Shown here: positions 48,101-60,130 of the stretch, one piece after another | How positions within the stretch are numbered: the first letter of the stretch is position 1 | How the letters are laid out: each line of letters opens with the position of its first letter | Assembly (NCBI GenBank): GCA_013398295.1 | Contig: VZSF01007310.1 | Span: forward strand, 7,491 to 71,490 | Direction: 5' to 3' | DNA from: Chionis minor | Lineage: Eukaryota > Chordata > Aves > Charadriiformes > Chionididae | DNA: 64,000 nt | Program-made: the position numbers and the translations under genes | The notes under the pieces: model-generated | Databases searched by the model: none | Seen by the model: only the letters and a program-made list of their open reading frames with translations | Told to the model about the DNA's origin: nothing

Positions 48101-49419
48101 TGAGTTGATTGCTGTCCTGAAAGTGTGAAGCAGAGCCCTTGAGCAAAGATACAGTTTTTTCAAATGACACCCACTTTGTGAGTAAGATAGCTACTCATGA
48201 GAACAAACTCGAGATATTCTGGATGCCTGATCTTAAGCTTTAACCAAGAGACTTTTTCAAAGACTGGACCACACAGGTATAAATCTACTACTTTTATCAC
48301 TTGCAGTTACTTATTTAGCAAAACCAGCATGAGCTCCATTTCCTTGTTGTAAGTCCTACCTTCTCCCTCTCCTGAGGGTGCGGGCTGGGGCCAATTATGT
48401 GATTTACTTGTTGCGGGCTTCGCATTCCATTTTTAATTTGCAATTTTTGGCATGTGCAAACGATGGTGGGAAAAAATGTGCAAGTGCATGTGTGTGTAGG
48501 CACGTGTGTGTCTAAAAGTATCCTAGCCACATGCCTGAAAAGCCCTTCACGCTCACAATCCTATCAGCTGTAGGATGCAGCGGGGATGCAGGGAAAGGAG
48601 GTCCTTGAAAGCCACGGCTGGGCTGGAGCAGCCCCTAGCTGTCTCATTCCCCCTGCAAAGTGCAAATGCATGATGGCCAAAGGGAGACAACTTCCAGGAA
48701 CCGTGCACTTGGCACCCACGGACGGCAAGCTGCTTTCATTATGGGAAGTTAAGTGTGTCTCCATGAGACATGGTGACGCTACGGCTGTTGTGGGGAGATA
48801 CACACAGCTGTATCTCTCCCTCTCTCTCTGACTTTCTTCTTCCTGATGCAACTTTTCACCGCTCCCTTCACTTCTCTTTTTGGTTACCTTGTGTATTGCC
48901 CTTTACCTTCATTGAAGATGTCTTTCGTGAGGCAAAAGAAAGAAAATTGCATCCCTAGCTTTGGGAAAAGGAGAAAGACAGTGTGGATCTTACTCCAAGA
49001 GCCTATTCACCCAGAGCAGCATTTTTTATTAACAGGTATAAGTGAAAGCACGACAGAATTTGTGGGTGAGAACATGAACACTGGGAAGAACATTGCTGAG
49101 CTCTCATTTACCATTGCTGCCTACCACTACCATTCCTGGCTCAGACTGTCCCAAGCTCAGTCCATCTGAGTTCCCAGCTAGTGTCTGCTTTCCAGATTGC
49201 AGAAAACTTTTGCAGACAGTGCTAGACTCCATAAATCTGAATTTTAGGGCACTAAGTAATCCCAGCTATGGCTGTAGGGTCAAAACATTTTAGGACTTAA
49301 CTGGGCAGAAATAAATCACAGTGGAGTGACCAGTGGAAGAAAATACAGCCAGAAGAAATCTCAGCACATAGGTTGTGGGTTAGTATGAACAGAAATTAAG
49401 GTAAAGATGAAGAATTTGT

Positions 49420-49690
49420 CATACTGTGCAGAGAAGAAAGAAGTGAGGAAGAATTCAGTTAAAGAGCACAGGTAGTGAAAGGGAAATAGAACAGAGGAAA
49501 ACCAAAAAAGTGAAAAGTACGAGAAATAGATGGAAGAATGCAATAGAGGGAAGAGAGGAGTTCCTGTGGCAGAAAAAAAAGGAGGGAGAGGAAAAGGAGT
49601 GGTAGAGATGCAAAAGGGAAAGAGGGTGCTGCCCTTGATAAAGGGCAGTGTATGAAGTGGGAAAAACTTTATGGGAAAAGTTCAGACAAA
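49420..49690 (+). repeat. Long purine-rich (GA-rich) tract
   Basis: For about 270 bases the plus strand is strongly enriched in A and G (GAAGAAAGAAGTGAGGAAG, GGAGGGAGAGGAAAAGGAG and similar), with few pyrimidines. It is irregular and not a clean repeat unit. The minus-strand open frame 49455-49745 across it is a Ser/Phe/Leu-rich by-product of this composition, not a gene. Confidence 0.6.
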
Positions 49691-52600
49691 GGGGAGTCAA
49701 AAAACACATGGAACATCCAGTAGCAACATCCGGCTCCCCTTGCACACATCCACATCTTCTTGCGGGCCTGCAGAGTGTGACTTCTCAGCACCATAGCCCT
49801 CCTGCTGGCCTTGGGCCAGCCGGGACACCCCACTGATTCCCTGGCTGCTCCTGACCCTCGCTGCTGGGACCTGTGTTCCTCAGGACCGCCATCCCATGCC
49901 AGGCCAGCACATTTGAGCGCTTGGCCAGCTCCTGTTTTATGGCTTTCAAAGTCATTTTCAGACTGGACCATAATCTTGAAATCTGCCCGACAGGGCAAGG
50001 TATAATCCCAGCTCTATTTTAAAGGTCAAGTCCTGCAGGTTTTGCTTGGTTTTGACTCATTCAGACCTTCCAGCAATTTCAAAAATCCATCGACCTAGAT
50101 AAGAGAGGGCAGAACTGGGGCCACAGTCAGATTTCCAGTATAAAAAGTGACTTCATTTTCAGATGGCTTCACTGTACCTGCTTTAAGGTTTCACTGTTCT
50201 ATTTCTCTCATTGAAATACATGGAAGGATCTGTACATCAAATACATAAAAGATTTGACTTTTAATTCCTACCATGTATTTGGTAAGAGGAATTAAATGTC
50301 AAAACACAAAAGCAATTATACACTTAATGGTAAAAAACATATAATCAAGTCATTTTTTTTATTTTCAAATTGCGGGGATTGGAATAAAAGGGCAAGAGGG
50401 TCTTACTTTGACATTATATGAGATGGAAAGGCACATTTGTATCCTTTTGTACCTTTTACAAAATGAATACGCCTGTAATCAGACCCATTCATTTTGAAAA
50501 GGAGATTGTGCTTTAGATCTATGGCATATTTGCGAGGGTGTTGAGAAAGTATCTAAGTAAAACGTGCCATAGGAAATCAGCTCTGGGGAAATGCATTTAT
50601 TCTTCATGATGATATACAACTAGTTTGGCATAACACTTGGGGGTGAAACAAAGCCTGCTGGTAGGGGAGAGTCATCGCTGCATATTTTACCCACCGTCAC
50701 TACAGCAAAGTAGGCAAATTTTTCAGCTTGGGAAGTCCCCGAGCTGCCAATTGCCGGGGGCTGGGAGAGTGATCTGGGGCGCTCTGCCACGACGTCACTC
50801 TCTTCTCCTCTTCTGTAGCCAGCTGCTGGTGGCCACTGTTGGGGTTAAGACCTGCCTTTGTGAGGGCATTTTTTATGTTCCTCTCCTTCATGTACCCAGC
50901 AAATTTAAAGGGGGAAGAAAGCAAAGTCATGTTGATACCACTATATTTCCATGGTATTAGAAACTAGTGGCCAGTTGCTAGTGTATCTGTATGCTCCCTA
51001 ATGCAGTGAACCACTGCTCGGACTGCTGGGCCAGCAGACACCTCTACATTACATGTGGGCAGCTATATAGCTCATGTGGTGGTATGTCCCACAGCGTGAG
51101 TGAGCTGGTTCTCCAGACTGGGCACAGGACAGGGTGTGCCACAGCTCTCTCTGGCCTGAGCAGGTGGGTCTGCTTCCTAACGGACCTCAGTGTTGCACAT
51201 TTGCAGCCTGATCTGTCATTTCTCTATTGCACACACCTCTGTATCTGAGAGAGACTGAAGGTACAGAAATGGGCTTCTATGAGCTGAGTGACAACATAGT
51301 CCTGGAATGGTGCTTTTCCACTCCTACAGCAGTTTATGGGGGAAAAGAGGTCCTAGTAGTGATAAATATTGCTACAGTACTGCAGTGCAACAGTTGCTTA
51401 CACTCAGCATCAATCTCTGTGAACCACTAGACCAAATTCCTTTTTACTGCTGCAAAACCTGTGGACATCTCCTACCGGAAATATACCAGGTGTTAGGTGT
51501 TGGATCATTCTTCCATCCCACACACTAGTTTACCCTGATTGTTCCAAATTCTAGGGTCTGTTTCCTGCTTACAATGATACTGCATTCCTTAAGTTGTGCA
51601 AAAGGACTGAAAATTAACATGAATGTAGCTGCCATGTAGGTAAGTGGCTTTGGCATGAGCTAGAAGGTCCCAAAGTACAAATCTGAAAATACAACTTAAA
51701 ACACCCCAGAAAAGAAATTCAAGCTGAATTACATATCAGCCCCCAGCTTTGTCGATCTAAATGGGAAATATTTCTCTAGAGTGTGGTGATTCCCTGTATA
51801 CATAGAGAGTTGGCATTCTGTTTAAAGCTTATCCAGGTAACCAAGTTACAGGAAAGATTTCCCTTTGATGGCGTTACACCAGTAACCTGTCCCAGACTGA
51901 AAGTAGGTTATTTACTATGGAGCTGGGCCAACTGACGTTCTATTTTAGTGTAAGGTCTAATTCTTGGCTTCTAAAATTAATTTTGGCACATTTATTTTTG
52001 TAGAAATATTTACATGTTTTCTCACTGCCTCTTGTATAGTGATAACATAAAGATTAAAAGGTAAAGCAACAAAACCCAAGTGAAAATAATCAGTTGAGTG
52101 TGTATGAAATCACTCACCAGTTCACACGGAGTTCTGCTGTTCTTTACATGACTTCAGAGGTAAACATGTGTATAGAGGTCTTAAAAACACCCAGAAGATT
52201 TTAAGAGTATATTTATATGTGTATTTTATGTCTAACAAATGGTAAAACATCTATTTTGTGTGCCAAAGCACTATTATATATCTATATTTAGCTTTCATTT
52301 TTAGTGGGTGTTATCTGCTAATGTATATTTCAGGGAGTTTGGAAATCTAATGTCAAACTGTAGTGTTTTTCACTTTCTGAAAAGAATGTGGTTTTGATAG
52401 CAAAAGATACTAAAAAAGACAACCTGTTAAATGGTACTTACTAAGAAATAGGATTTTCTCTTCCAGGAAGAAAGAGCCATCAAACTTTTAAATTTTACTT
52501 TCAGGCTTGCATTTCTACAGAAAAAGAAAAAAAAAAGATTTAGAAATCCCTTTTTTTAACAGAAGTTAATTTCCCCCAAATTTGGAGAATTGAGTTGCAT

Positions 52601-53609
52601 CCCATCATGTTGAGTTTCCCCACAGACAGAATGCAATAACTGGCATAGGAATTCCCTGAAAACAATTTTTTTGATGGACATTTTCTGTCACCCTTTGCCA
52701 TCATGGCATACATTTTCCTGTCACATAATATACAGTAATTATATGGATTTTCCTCTTTCCAAATCGGAAGAGCGTTTCTTTACTTGAACAGAGGGGCCAC
52801 AGACTACTAGTCAACCTAAAAATCCTGTTAGCATTACATCTCAGCACAAATAAAGAATTTGGATCAGTGCCTTGTTAGATCACCTCTATTTCTAGCTCGC
52901 TGAGTAAAAAGAACATTTTTTGCAGCCTAGTTTGATAAGTAAAAGGTGTCTTTCTCACCTGCGTGCACTCTGAATTGTCACTCTCGTTCTTTGTTCCTTT
53001 GCATGCGGCTGTTGTCAGCTCCCGAGTCACAGAACCACTTGCAGGAATGGCTCGGGAGAGTTTTGGAAGAAAGGAAAAGGAAAAAAGGAGCCGCATTTTT
53101 ATTTAACAGGAGAAGGAGAACATAAAGAAAAGAAAGGTGTTCTCAAGAATGTAGCCTGCAGCCTTGTCAGGTATTTCTTCAGATGGCTTTTTTTTCTCAC
53201 CCCTTTCCCACCCCAAGATCTCTCTTCATCATTTTTTTAAACATCTCTTCTGGGACAGGGACATGAAAGTGAATTGTGGGTCAAAGGCAAGAATTAGGGG
53301 TTGCCAGGGCTGCTTTCTGATGGCTTTACTTTATCTTTGTGTCCAAGCTTTTGCCAGTCAGCAGGTACTGTGGGTTATCCATTCCAGTCACATCATTTTC
53401 TGCTTGATGACAAGCATCACACCTTCATCCATCACATTTACATTTCAAACTGCCACACTGCTCCATTGATTAATTATTTAGCAGCTCTTGGCCACTTGTG
53501 AGTGTTTCTGTGCTCACGTTTCACGGAGAAGGTCCATTCTTTTTATTTATGTGCAGTTTTGTAAAACAAAAGAAAAATATGTGAAGCCTTTAACATACAC
53601 ACATCCTAA

Positions 53610-53680
53610 TAACCCGTGTGTGCGTGCCTGTATATATGCATACGTGTGTGCATATTTACGTGTGTGTGCAGTACACTGGC
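53610..53680. repeat. Degenerate TG microsatellite
   Basis: GTGTGTGCGTGCCTGTATATATGC, written here only in part, is followed by TACGTGTGTGCAT and ACGTGTGTGTGCAGTACAC. It is alternating purine-pyrimidine sequence with scattered interruptions. Confidence 0.65.
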
Positions 53681-56600
53681 ACAATTAGGTACACACAGGG
53701 AGTAGAAGCAGGTAATCTGATCAATAAGCACGTGCTCGCACTGATAATAGATTTCTGAGTTTTCAGAGCACCGAGCAGCAGATCAATGAGACTTTGCAGG
53801 TGTGTCGGAGCCGGGAATTGCATCAGCTACATCGTGCTCCCTCCAGACTAGTGGGGAACATGCACCTCGTCCTCTGGACTCTGTCACTTGGAGCAGAAAC
53901 AGGCGGAGGGCTTTTGCAGGTGTCTGATCACGGCTACCTTTCTTCCACATCACAGGGCAGCCTCCAAACAGGACAGGAGATCTGGTTCCACCAAGGGCTC
54001 TGCTTGCCCCAGCAAATCCCTCCATCTGCCTTTTCCTCAGTTCTCCTTTGGTGAAATGGAGAATAAGGACCTAATCTTAACGTCCTTTTGCATGCTTGAG
54101 TTTAGCTGTGAAGTACCCTGTTTCCATTGTAAGAATAAATTCTATCTGCTTTAACTAGGAATGAAAAATCTAGGTCAGTTTAAAAAGTTTTATTTGGAAG
54201 AGTGATGTTTGGCCTTGCTTCTGATACCTGGGGCACTCTGCTTTGGCTGAACAATTTTCCGACCCACCACTACCTCCCACCCAGCAGTTCCCATGGGAGC
54301 AATCTGTAATCCTTTGGTGTCCCAGGTGGTGGTGTGCTCCAGATTACCCCCTGATATTCATAACTGCTTGCCCAAAAATACGTGTCTCTAGAAGGAACAG
54401 CTGCAAGAAGATAAAAGATGAAGTATTTGATGATGGAAACAGGAATGTTTTCTGCAAAGGTTTTGAAAAAAATCTTCTGATGTTCATGACATCACGTACT
54501 TATGTTGGAGCAGGAAACGAGGTCATCTTGAATTCTAAAATAAAGTTGGTATTTGGATCTGTTTTAATGTTTTCTACTGTTTTCATTTTTTACAATTTTA
54601 TTATGGATATAACCCAACAAATGTAAACAGAGTGATTCTTTTTCCTGCTATTCATTTGCAATAATTTCTGACTTATGCAAAGCCTATTAAAATCAAAGGG
54701 AGTATGTACATTAACTTAACAGGCTTTGGATGAGACCCTTGAAGAGGAGGGACCACATGGTTCTTATTGCTCCATCTCTTGCATTTCTGTCTTTATCCTT
54801 CAAATTGTAAAAATAAATGTAATACCACTGACTTTTTTAATGGATGGGATTTGTGCCAGTATTGAGCTCATTGTCTGACTGGTGTTAGGCTAGGGTTGGT
54901 CAACATTTTTCTGTCAAAATTACTTGGTTTACTATAAAGTACACTGGGAACTTGTATAAGGCAAATGAATATCCTATTTATATATTTACAGTAAAATATT
55001 ACAGCATTCAGACAATAAAACAAAACCATCTGCTTTGTCTATTAGTGATGTTAGTACACTATTTAACACACAGAGAATAACTGACTGGCTCTTTTCTGCA
55101 GAGAGCACCGAAATAAAAAATGAAGTGAGTCTTAGTCCTGATTTGTGGTGGAGGATTTGGTTGTTTGGTCAAATATAATCTCTGACTGCAGTTAAAGGAA
55201 ATATTTAATGTTTGATTTTTGCCATGTCTTCCCCTATGTGTTCGCTTCACCTCCTGCCTCATTTAGTCCCTTTCTGTTTCTTCTTTAGCAGAAGCTTCTG
55301 TAAAGTGCATATTAATCTCCTGGGTTTTCTTTCAGCTCTTTCCAAAACTCTTCCACCTCTGGCATTTAATGCCAGCACTTAATGCTGACAAAGGTTGTTT
55401 TATGTGGACAGACTCAATGTCAGGCGGCCTGAACTCTCCAGCTTATATCTATATTTGGCCATCAGGGCCAGGCCTGAAGAAAGGCAAGACGATGGCTTCT
55501 GTGTCAAGTGTGTTCCCTTGCCTCGGGTAAATGAAGGAATGAAAGATAGAGCAGCTGTTCCAGACATCCCTCATATCTTCTCCAAGGTAGCAGTCTTTTA
55601 CAACACCAAAACTTTTGCTTGATAAAGAAGATCACTGAATCCCTGCTCGTGTGGGAATCACTTTTCTCACTATGGTATGTAAGGTAGGAAGGGAATGTAA
55701 CATGGGTGCCCATGGAGGGAAACAACAGCAATGGATGGCCTTCTCTGTAAGAAGTCCTCTGCAAGAAGCCTCTCAATGTCCAGTATACTGTGAATATATA
55801 TAGAAAAAGCTATTTATTTCTGCCTGTTATGCCAAGTGGTTTACACTGACATAAATTCTGCATGTGAAATGTCATGGAGGCAGTACTGAGTTATAATCAC
55901 AATAATTAAAATTTCAAGTAATTTGAAAATCAGCACCTTCATGGTTAAACAAAGGTGATGATATCTATTACCTCTGCAATTAACAAAGTGTCTTATAATG
56001 TAAAGTGCACAACTCTGAAAGATGCTGCAATTTGCATGAACACTGAAATGCCCAATTCTGGTTTAATTACAAAAATGAAGGACAAAAGGTGAACCTTTAA
56101 CTTGTACAACAGAGTGGTTTCTCTCACATGAGTAACCTCAACAGGAAAATGGCAATACTGGTACTATGGTAATACTTGATAAGATCAGGGACATTATTAT
56201 CTAGAGTTCTGCGCAATACGGTTTCATTGAAATTAAAAGAAGACCAAATGAAGATCTCTCTCTCTAATGTTGCCATCATGTAGTGTCTGAGAATGTATTT
56301 ACATGCCTTTTAATTTTTTTCTTTTTTCCTTTGAAATAACCCCTCTTTGTAGAATAACAGTGCCTCTCTTACATACCTGTTCACTCATCGATCCTGAAAC
56401 TAGGAGCTGATACAGTGTCATAGACGATATGGCACCAAAGCTCTTCACACTTCCGTGGTTTTTTAAATTTTTTTTTTATTTTGCTTGCTTCATCTCTTCA
56501 CATTCATAGTTAACAGGCTTGTTCTCTATAAAAAAAATTAAACATAGTAATTAGTTTGCCATAGGTGTGTTTAATTTGTATTGTCACAAATAAAAAGGAA

Positions 56601-57025
56601 AAATAACACTTCATCTTCTTTGGGCTTAATGAGATCAGAAAAGTATTTCCATAATTGAAAAGAGAGATTCTTTTAAATAAGATCTTTTATTAGGAAGTGA
56701 GAACAATATAAAGTAGGCACCTTCCAGTGAACTATTCTGTAAAATGGCAAACATGATAATAAACAAAACCTATTAGATTATGAGCGGACTCCTTACTTTA
56801 CAAAGATTAAAATACATAAACATAATAATTCTGAATACTTGACAGGATTACACAGGCTCTAATTCTAAGTTGTGCCATTTCTGACTGCATAAATACTAGT
56901 CAGCGCATCCTGCTACTGCTAGTAATGAGAAAGGTCCCAGGAAATCAATGATATGAGAGACAGGAAAAGACAACTAGGGCAACAGGTGGTTCTTCAGCTT
57001 ATCTATGGATACAGCAGTACTTTAC

Positions 57026-57154
57026 CATTTCAAGAAAGAGTAAATAGCTACTGTCGAGAAGGTGATCAGTTGCACCATCAAAGTTAGCTGGTTTCCACTT
57101 TGGTAACCGGAGTTCATTAAAGATGAACATCCACATCTTACTGTCAATCTCTTT
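57026..57154 (-). CDS. Candidate internal exon, product unknown
   Basis: This minus-strand segment of 129 bp (43 codons) is bordered by an acceptor-like TTCTTTTGCAG, with a TTGATTAAC branch-point-like word just upstream, and a moderate donor ATG|GTAAAG. In the frame starting at its first base it has no stop and begins KEIDSKMWMFIFNEL, later NFDGATDHLLDSSY. Codons starting with G are frequent, as in real exons. The +1 frame is also open up to a stop that overlaps the donor, which weakens the case. I do not recognise the protein and it is not part of a convertase P domain. It lies 1.8 kb downstream (in the minus direction) of the convertase-like exon. A 43-codon open stretch can easily arise by chance; the splice borders are the main support. 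Confidence 0.25.
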
Positions 57155-58255
57155 CTGCAAAAGAATTATTGTTAATCAATTTTGATATAAAGGTCAGCGA
57201 AGAAGAATGCTATATCTTCTGCCCAAGACTGGTCATTCAGTCAACAGAGAGGGCCAGTACAGTATTTTCCAGAGGAATTAAAAAGACAGACAAATAAACA
57301 AACAACCAACCACGAAATGGCAAGTCATAGATCAAGCTAATAGTGCAGTGCTGCTGTCCGCGGAGAACAACATTCCTGCCTGACTTCCCAGCCCATGGAA
57401 TGCTTGTTCTTACTTTATTAGCCAAGCAGGACTCACTTCTGTCTTCCCAGTGCACCCAGAAGTCCCAGGAATGCAGGATTGGTCCCATCTGTTATGGTAA
57501 TAACATTAACACCTACACCTTCCAGCCAAGGAACTCTATTTATCACATGGTCACCTGTAGCAGCAAATCCCATAGGCTGACCATATGCAACACAACTCAC
57601 TTCTTTTTATTTCCTCTAAATATATATGTATTATCCTATACCATTTAACTTCACTGACTGCCCTGTTGTTCATAAGCAATGTGACAGGAAAAAAAGAAGG
57701 TCATGACTTGTAGTTTAATTAATCACACCTAATAAATCACATCTTCAGGAGCCTCAAGTAGATATAACATTGAGAAAGAGACTTCCTTGCTGTGCCTTTT
57801 ACAGAATAACATTGATCCAGAGAAAAGGGAGAGGACTCCCGGCCCCAAGCTGGCTAGGGGTGACATCGCTGAAAGGGGCTGTGGGTACAAATACATGCTG
57901 GAGCAGAGTCTTGTGCTTGAGCCTTTCCCTGTCCAGCCATTTCGGTTCCCTTTCTGAGATTTCTACTTTTTCTTATGTAGCATTTAAAAGACAACAAACA
58001 CAAACGTTTGCAGTCACTTCTGCAAACCAGCACTTAAAAACGCCATGCAGTGCAGTGCCTAGACCTCTGGGGAGCTAGCTGCAGTCTCTCTTTCAATAAC
58101 CGCTTTTGGGGACAAAGAGAGGAAAACTGTCACCATGGTTAGCAGGGGTGCGAGGTGCATGGATGCAAGTTCCTCTTCCCTCTGGCGTACCTATCTCTAG
58201 AAAATGGGAGCTCTTGGGAGGAGGAAAGTGCTCTAGACCCTACTGACTCTCGAAG

Positions 58256-58499
58256 TCATTGCTTCATCTTGATGCAGAAGGGAAACATCCTGGAGTACAG
58301 CATTCTGGTGGGATGGGAGACCTTTTTCCTCCTCAGCTGGAGCTGTGGCTGTGCTGTGAGCTGAATTTCAGGCTCAAAGCAGCGATCCAGTAAGATAGTG
58401 ATTTGATGTTTCGTGGTTATCTTGATTTGGTAGTGCGGTGGAAAACGATTCGTACTTAACTCCACATCAATGACACAGGCACAGCTACGTGAAAAATCC
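58256..58499 (-). other. Open stretch of about 80 codons, coding status doubtful
   Basis: The minus strand is open from about 58499 to 58256, reading for example VELSTNRFPPHYQIKITTKH. It lies between the two exon candidates on the same strand, and an AG follows a T-rich word near its start. I recognise no family, and it does not match the expected convertase P domain (no RRGDL-like motif). It is listed because of its position; chance is the default reading. Confidence 0.12.
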
Positions 58500-58957
58500 T
58501 ACGGGAGCAGCAGCAACTGCATACAGCGTTTAGGCTAAGGATTAGCTGCCTTTAAAGAAAGCTGCCCTCACTAGATTGAGAACTGATTGCAATACCTTCT
58601 TGTCTCTTCTTTACCTCAATCAATAATTTTTAGGGTTCAAACTAATCAGAGTGCGAGAATTCCTCCACAGGAACAGTCATACAGTGATGAATTACATACC
58701 CCAGTCTGCATCAGTACAAAAAAATAAAGGCAAATTTTGAACAAAACTTGCTATACTGAAGCAAAATACATGTCTCCGCAGCTGACAGAGATGTGTCTTT
58801 GCTGCTTTGCAAAGCTTAATGCTTAATGGGAATAAACTTTGGTAGCACAACAGACTTAAAAACCAAACAAACCAGCCCAAAACTCAGGGATATGTGTCCT
58901 GCGCGTGCCTTTAAATACTATTAAAATTGAATTTGACTAGACTTGCTCAGATCAGAC

Positions 58958-59052
58958 CTGTTATCAACAACACATTGTCTCAGGAGACCAACATTTGTCC
59001 AGTTAGGGCTTCCTTCATTAATCGTCCAGCATCAAGCAAGCCAAATCCAAAT
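58958..59052 (-). pseudogene. Exon of a kexin/furin-type proprotein convertase, frameshifted
   Basis: Proprotein convertases (PCSK family) cut precursor proteins after basic residues in the secretory pathway. They have a subtilisin (S8) catalytic domain followed by a P domain. This 95-bp minus-strand segment follows a strong acceptor (TTGCTTTTTCTCCACAG) and ends at CAG|GTCTGA. Its first half encodes FGFGLLDAGRLMKEA, matching the conserved end of the catalytic domain (pattern F/Y-G-F/Y-G-L-L/M-D/N-A). Its second half, in another frame, encodes NWTNVGLLRQCVVDN, matching the start of the P domain (pattern W-T-x-V-P-x-x-x-x-C-V/I). The distance between the halves fits the family exactly if one base is missing near 59002-59008. 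The exon would be 96 bp and phase 2-2 if intact. No other convertase exon was found on either side. So it is either a decayed copy or a real exon with a sequence error in a gene with long introns. The paralogue cannot be decided from 31 codons. Confidence 0.68.
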
Positions 59053-59825
59053 CTGTGGAGAAAAAGCAATTAGATATTTTAAGCAGTGATAAGAACACCA
59101 CAAATAATCAATTTCTATGGCATTAGCAGCTACCTGGCCCAGCAAAAGTCTATAAAAGCTAGAATTTATTGCAGAACACCAGACAGTTTACAGAGCATTG
59201 ATTCTTAGTAGTATGCATAGATTGCTGGATTTAAAGAGAAATCCCTAATGGTTCTTACCTTTAATTTTTTTCCTTTTAAAGGGAAAACAAGGAAAAGGTG
59301 TTCATAAGGCCAAACTGCAGCAAAACAAATGTCTAATGACTGTAAAACAGAATATGTTTACCTTTCAGATGAATAGAATACTACCATACTGTTTGACAGC
59401 AATTATATGCAATCTGATGCATAAACTTCATAAAAGATGAGAAGCTAAACACAATCATAGTGTTCTATGGTTAGAAAAATATTAATAGTGCTTATTTTTA
59501 AAACATTTATTGCACCCGAGAAACCAACAGTCTAGAAATCATATTTGCATTTGTTCAGCTCATGAATCTTTAGGTTTTAAAGCCTTCTATTCCCCCTTAA
59601 TGATCTCATACTAAGAGTATTTTAATCTGCATTAACCTTTGTGATTTTTAACTACTTATAAAAGCAAAAGAAAAGGCAATGCAAAACTTAGCAAGGAAAA
59701 TCTTATTGTCTGTAGTGGACAGCAGGATTTTAAAAAATATTTGTTAATATTCCCGAAAGATAACTTCAGTATGTAGATGTTACAACTGATCTTTAAATGT
59801 GAACTAAAACATATCTGAACTCAGA
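59053..59825. other. Unique AT-rich spacer
   Basis: It contains the acceptor side of the convertase-like exon, then AT-rich unique sequence. I looked on the minus strand for the preceding convertase exon (the active-site serine motif G-T-S-A-S/A-P) and did not see it. Confidence 0.5.
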
Positions 59826-60130
59826 TTTCTAGGCCAGAAGTTGAAAGGGACTTTGGCTGTCGTCTTGTCTGACCTCCTGTATACACACACTAGCATCTTT
59901 CTCCAGAAGCTGGATTAACTAATGTCTTTCAGAAAGATGCCTAATCTCATTTTAAAGACTCCAAGCCATGGTGAGTCCACCTCCTCCCTGGGTAAGCTCT
60001 TCCAGTGTTTAATTACCCTTACTGCTAGGAAACGGTGTCTTATTTCAAGGTTGAATTTGTCTAACTTTGCATTCAAATACTGAAAACGCAGAGTGTTTGA
60101 GAGAGCGCAAATATAAGTGACATGATACAT
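59826..60130 (-). mobile_element. Old CR1 LINE fragment, end of ORF2 and 3' end, minus strand
   Basis: The minus-strand frame 59915-60130 (71 codons) preserves the C-terminus of CR1 ORF2: FNLEIRHRFLAVRVIKHW, then KSLPREEVDSPWLGVFKMRL. The family pattern is F-x-V-R-V-V-K-H-W-N-x-L-P-R-E-V-V-x-S-P-S-L-E-x-F-K-x-R-L. The frame ends in a natural-looking stop, and the 3' part continues to about 59826, where AGGCCAGAAGTTGAAAGGGA and GTCTGACCTCCTGTATACA mirror the CR1 tail. The C-terminal frame is open over about 60 family-matching residues, which suggests it is younger than the copies at 26 and 34 kb. It is truncated at the 5' side and cannot move by itself. Confidence 0.88.

Larger units (their letters stand above)
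45193..57025. other. Unique non-coding sequence
   Basis: No gene or recognisable transposon was found in nearly 12 kb. It contains a short (TTG)n repeat (about 47448-47462), the purine-rich tract at 49.42-49.69 kb, a GC-rich block (49.73-49.92 kb), TG-rich sequence (53610-53680) and A/T-rich low-complexity spots near 56.46 kb. A possible splice donor CAG|GTATGT on the minus strand (near 56377-56385) ends a short open stretch, but I could not find a matching acceptor. Confidence 0.5.

Noticed and set aside
52875..52930. Minus-strand RNRGDL peptide, reminiscent of the convertase P-domain RRGDL motif
   Set aside because: Open frame is very short, flanking residues do not follow the P-domain pattern, and a stop comes four residues later.
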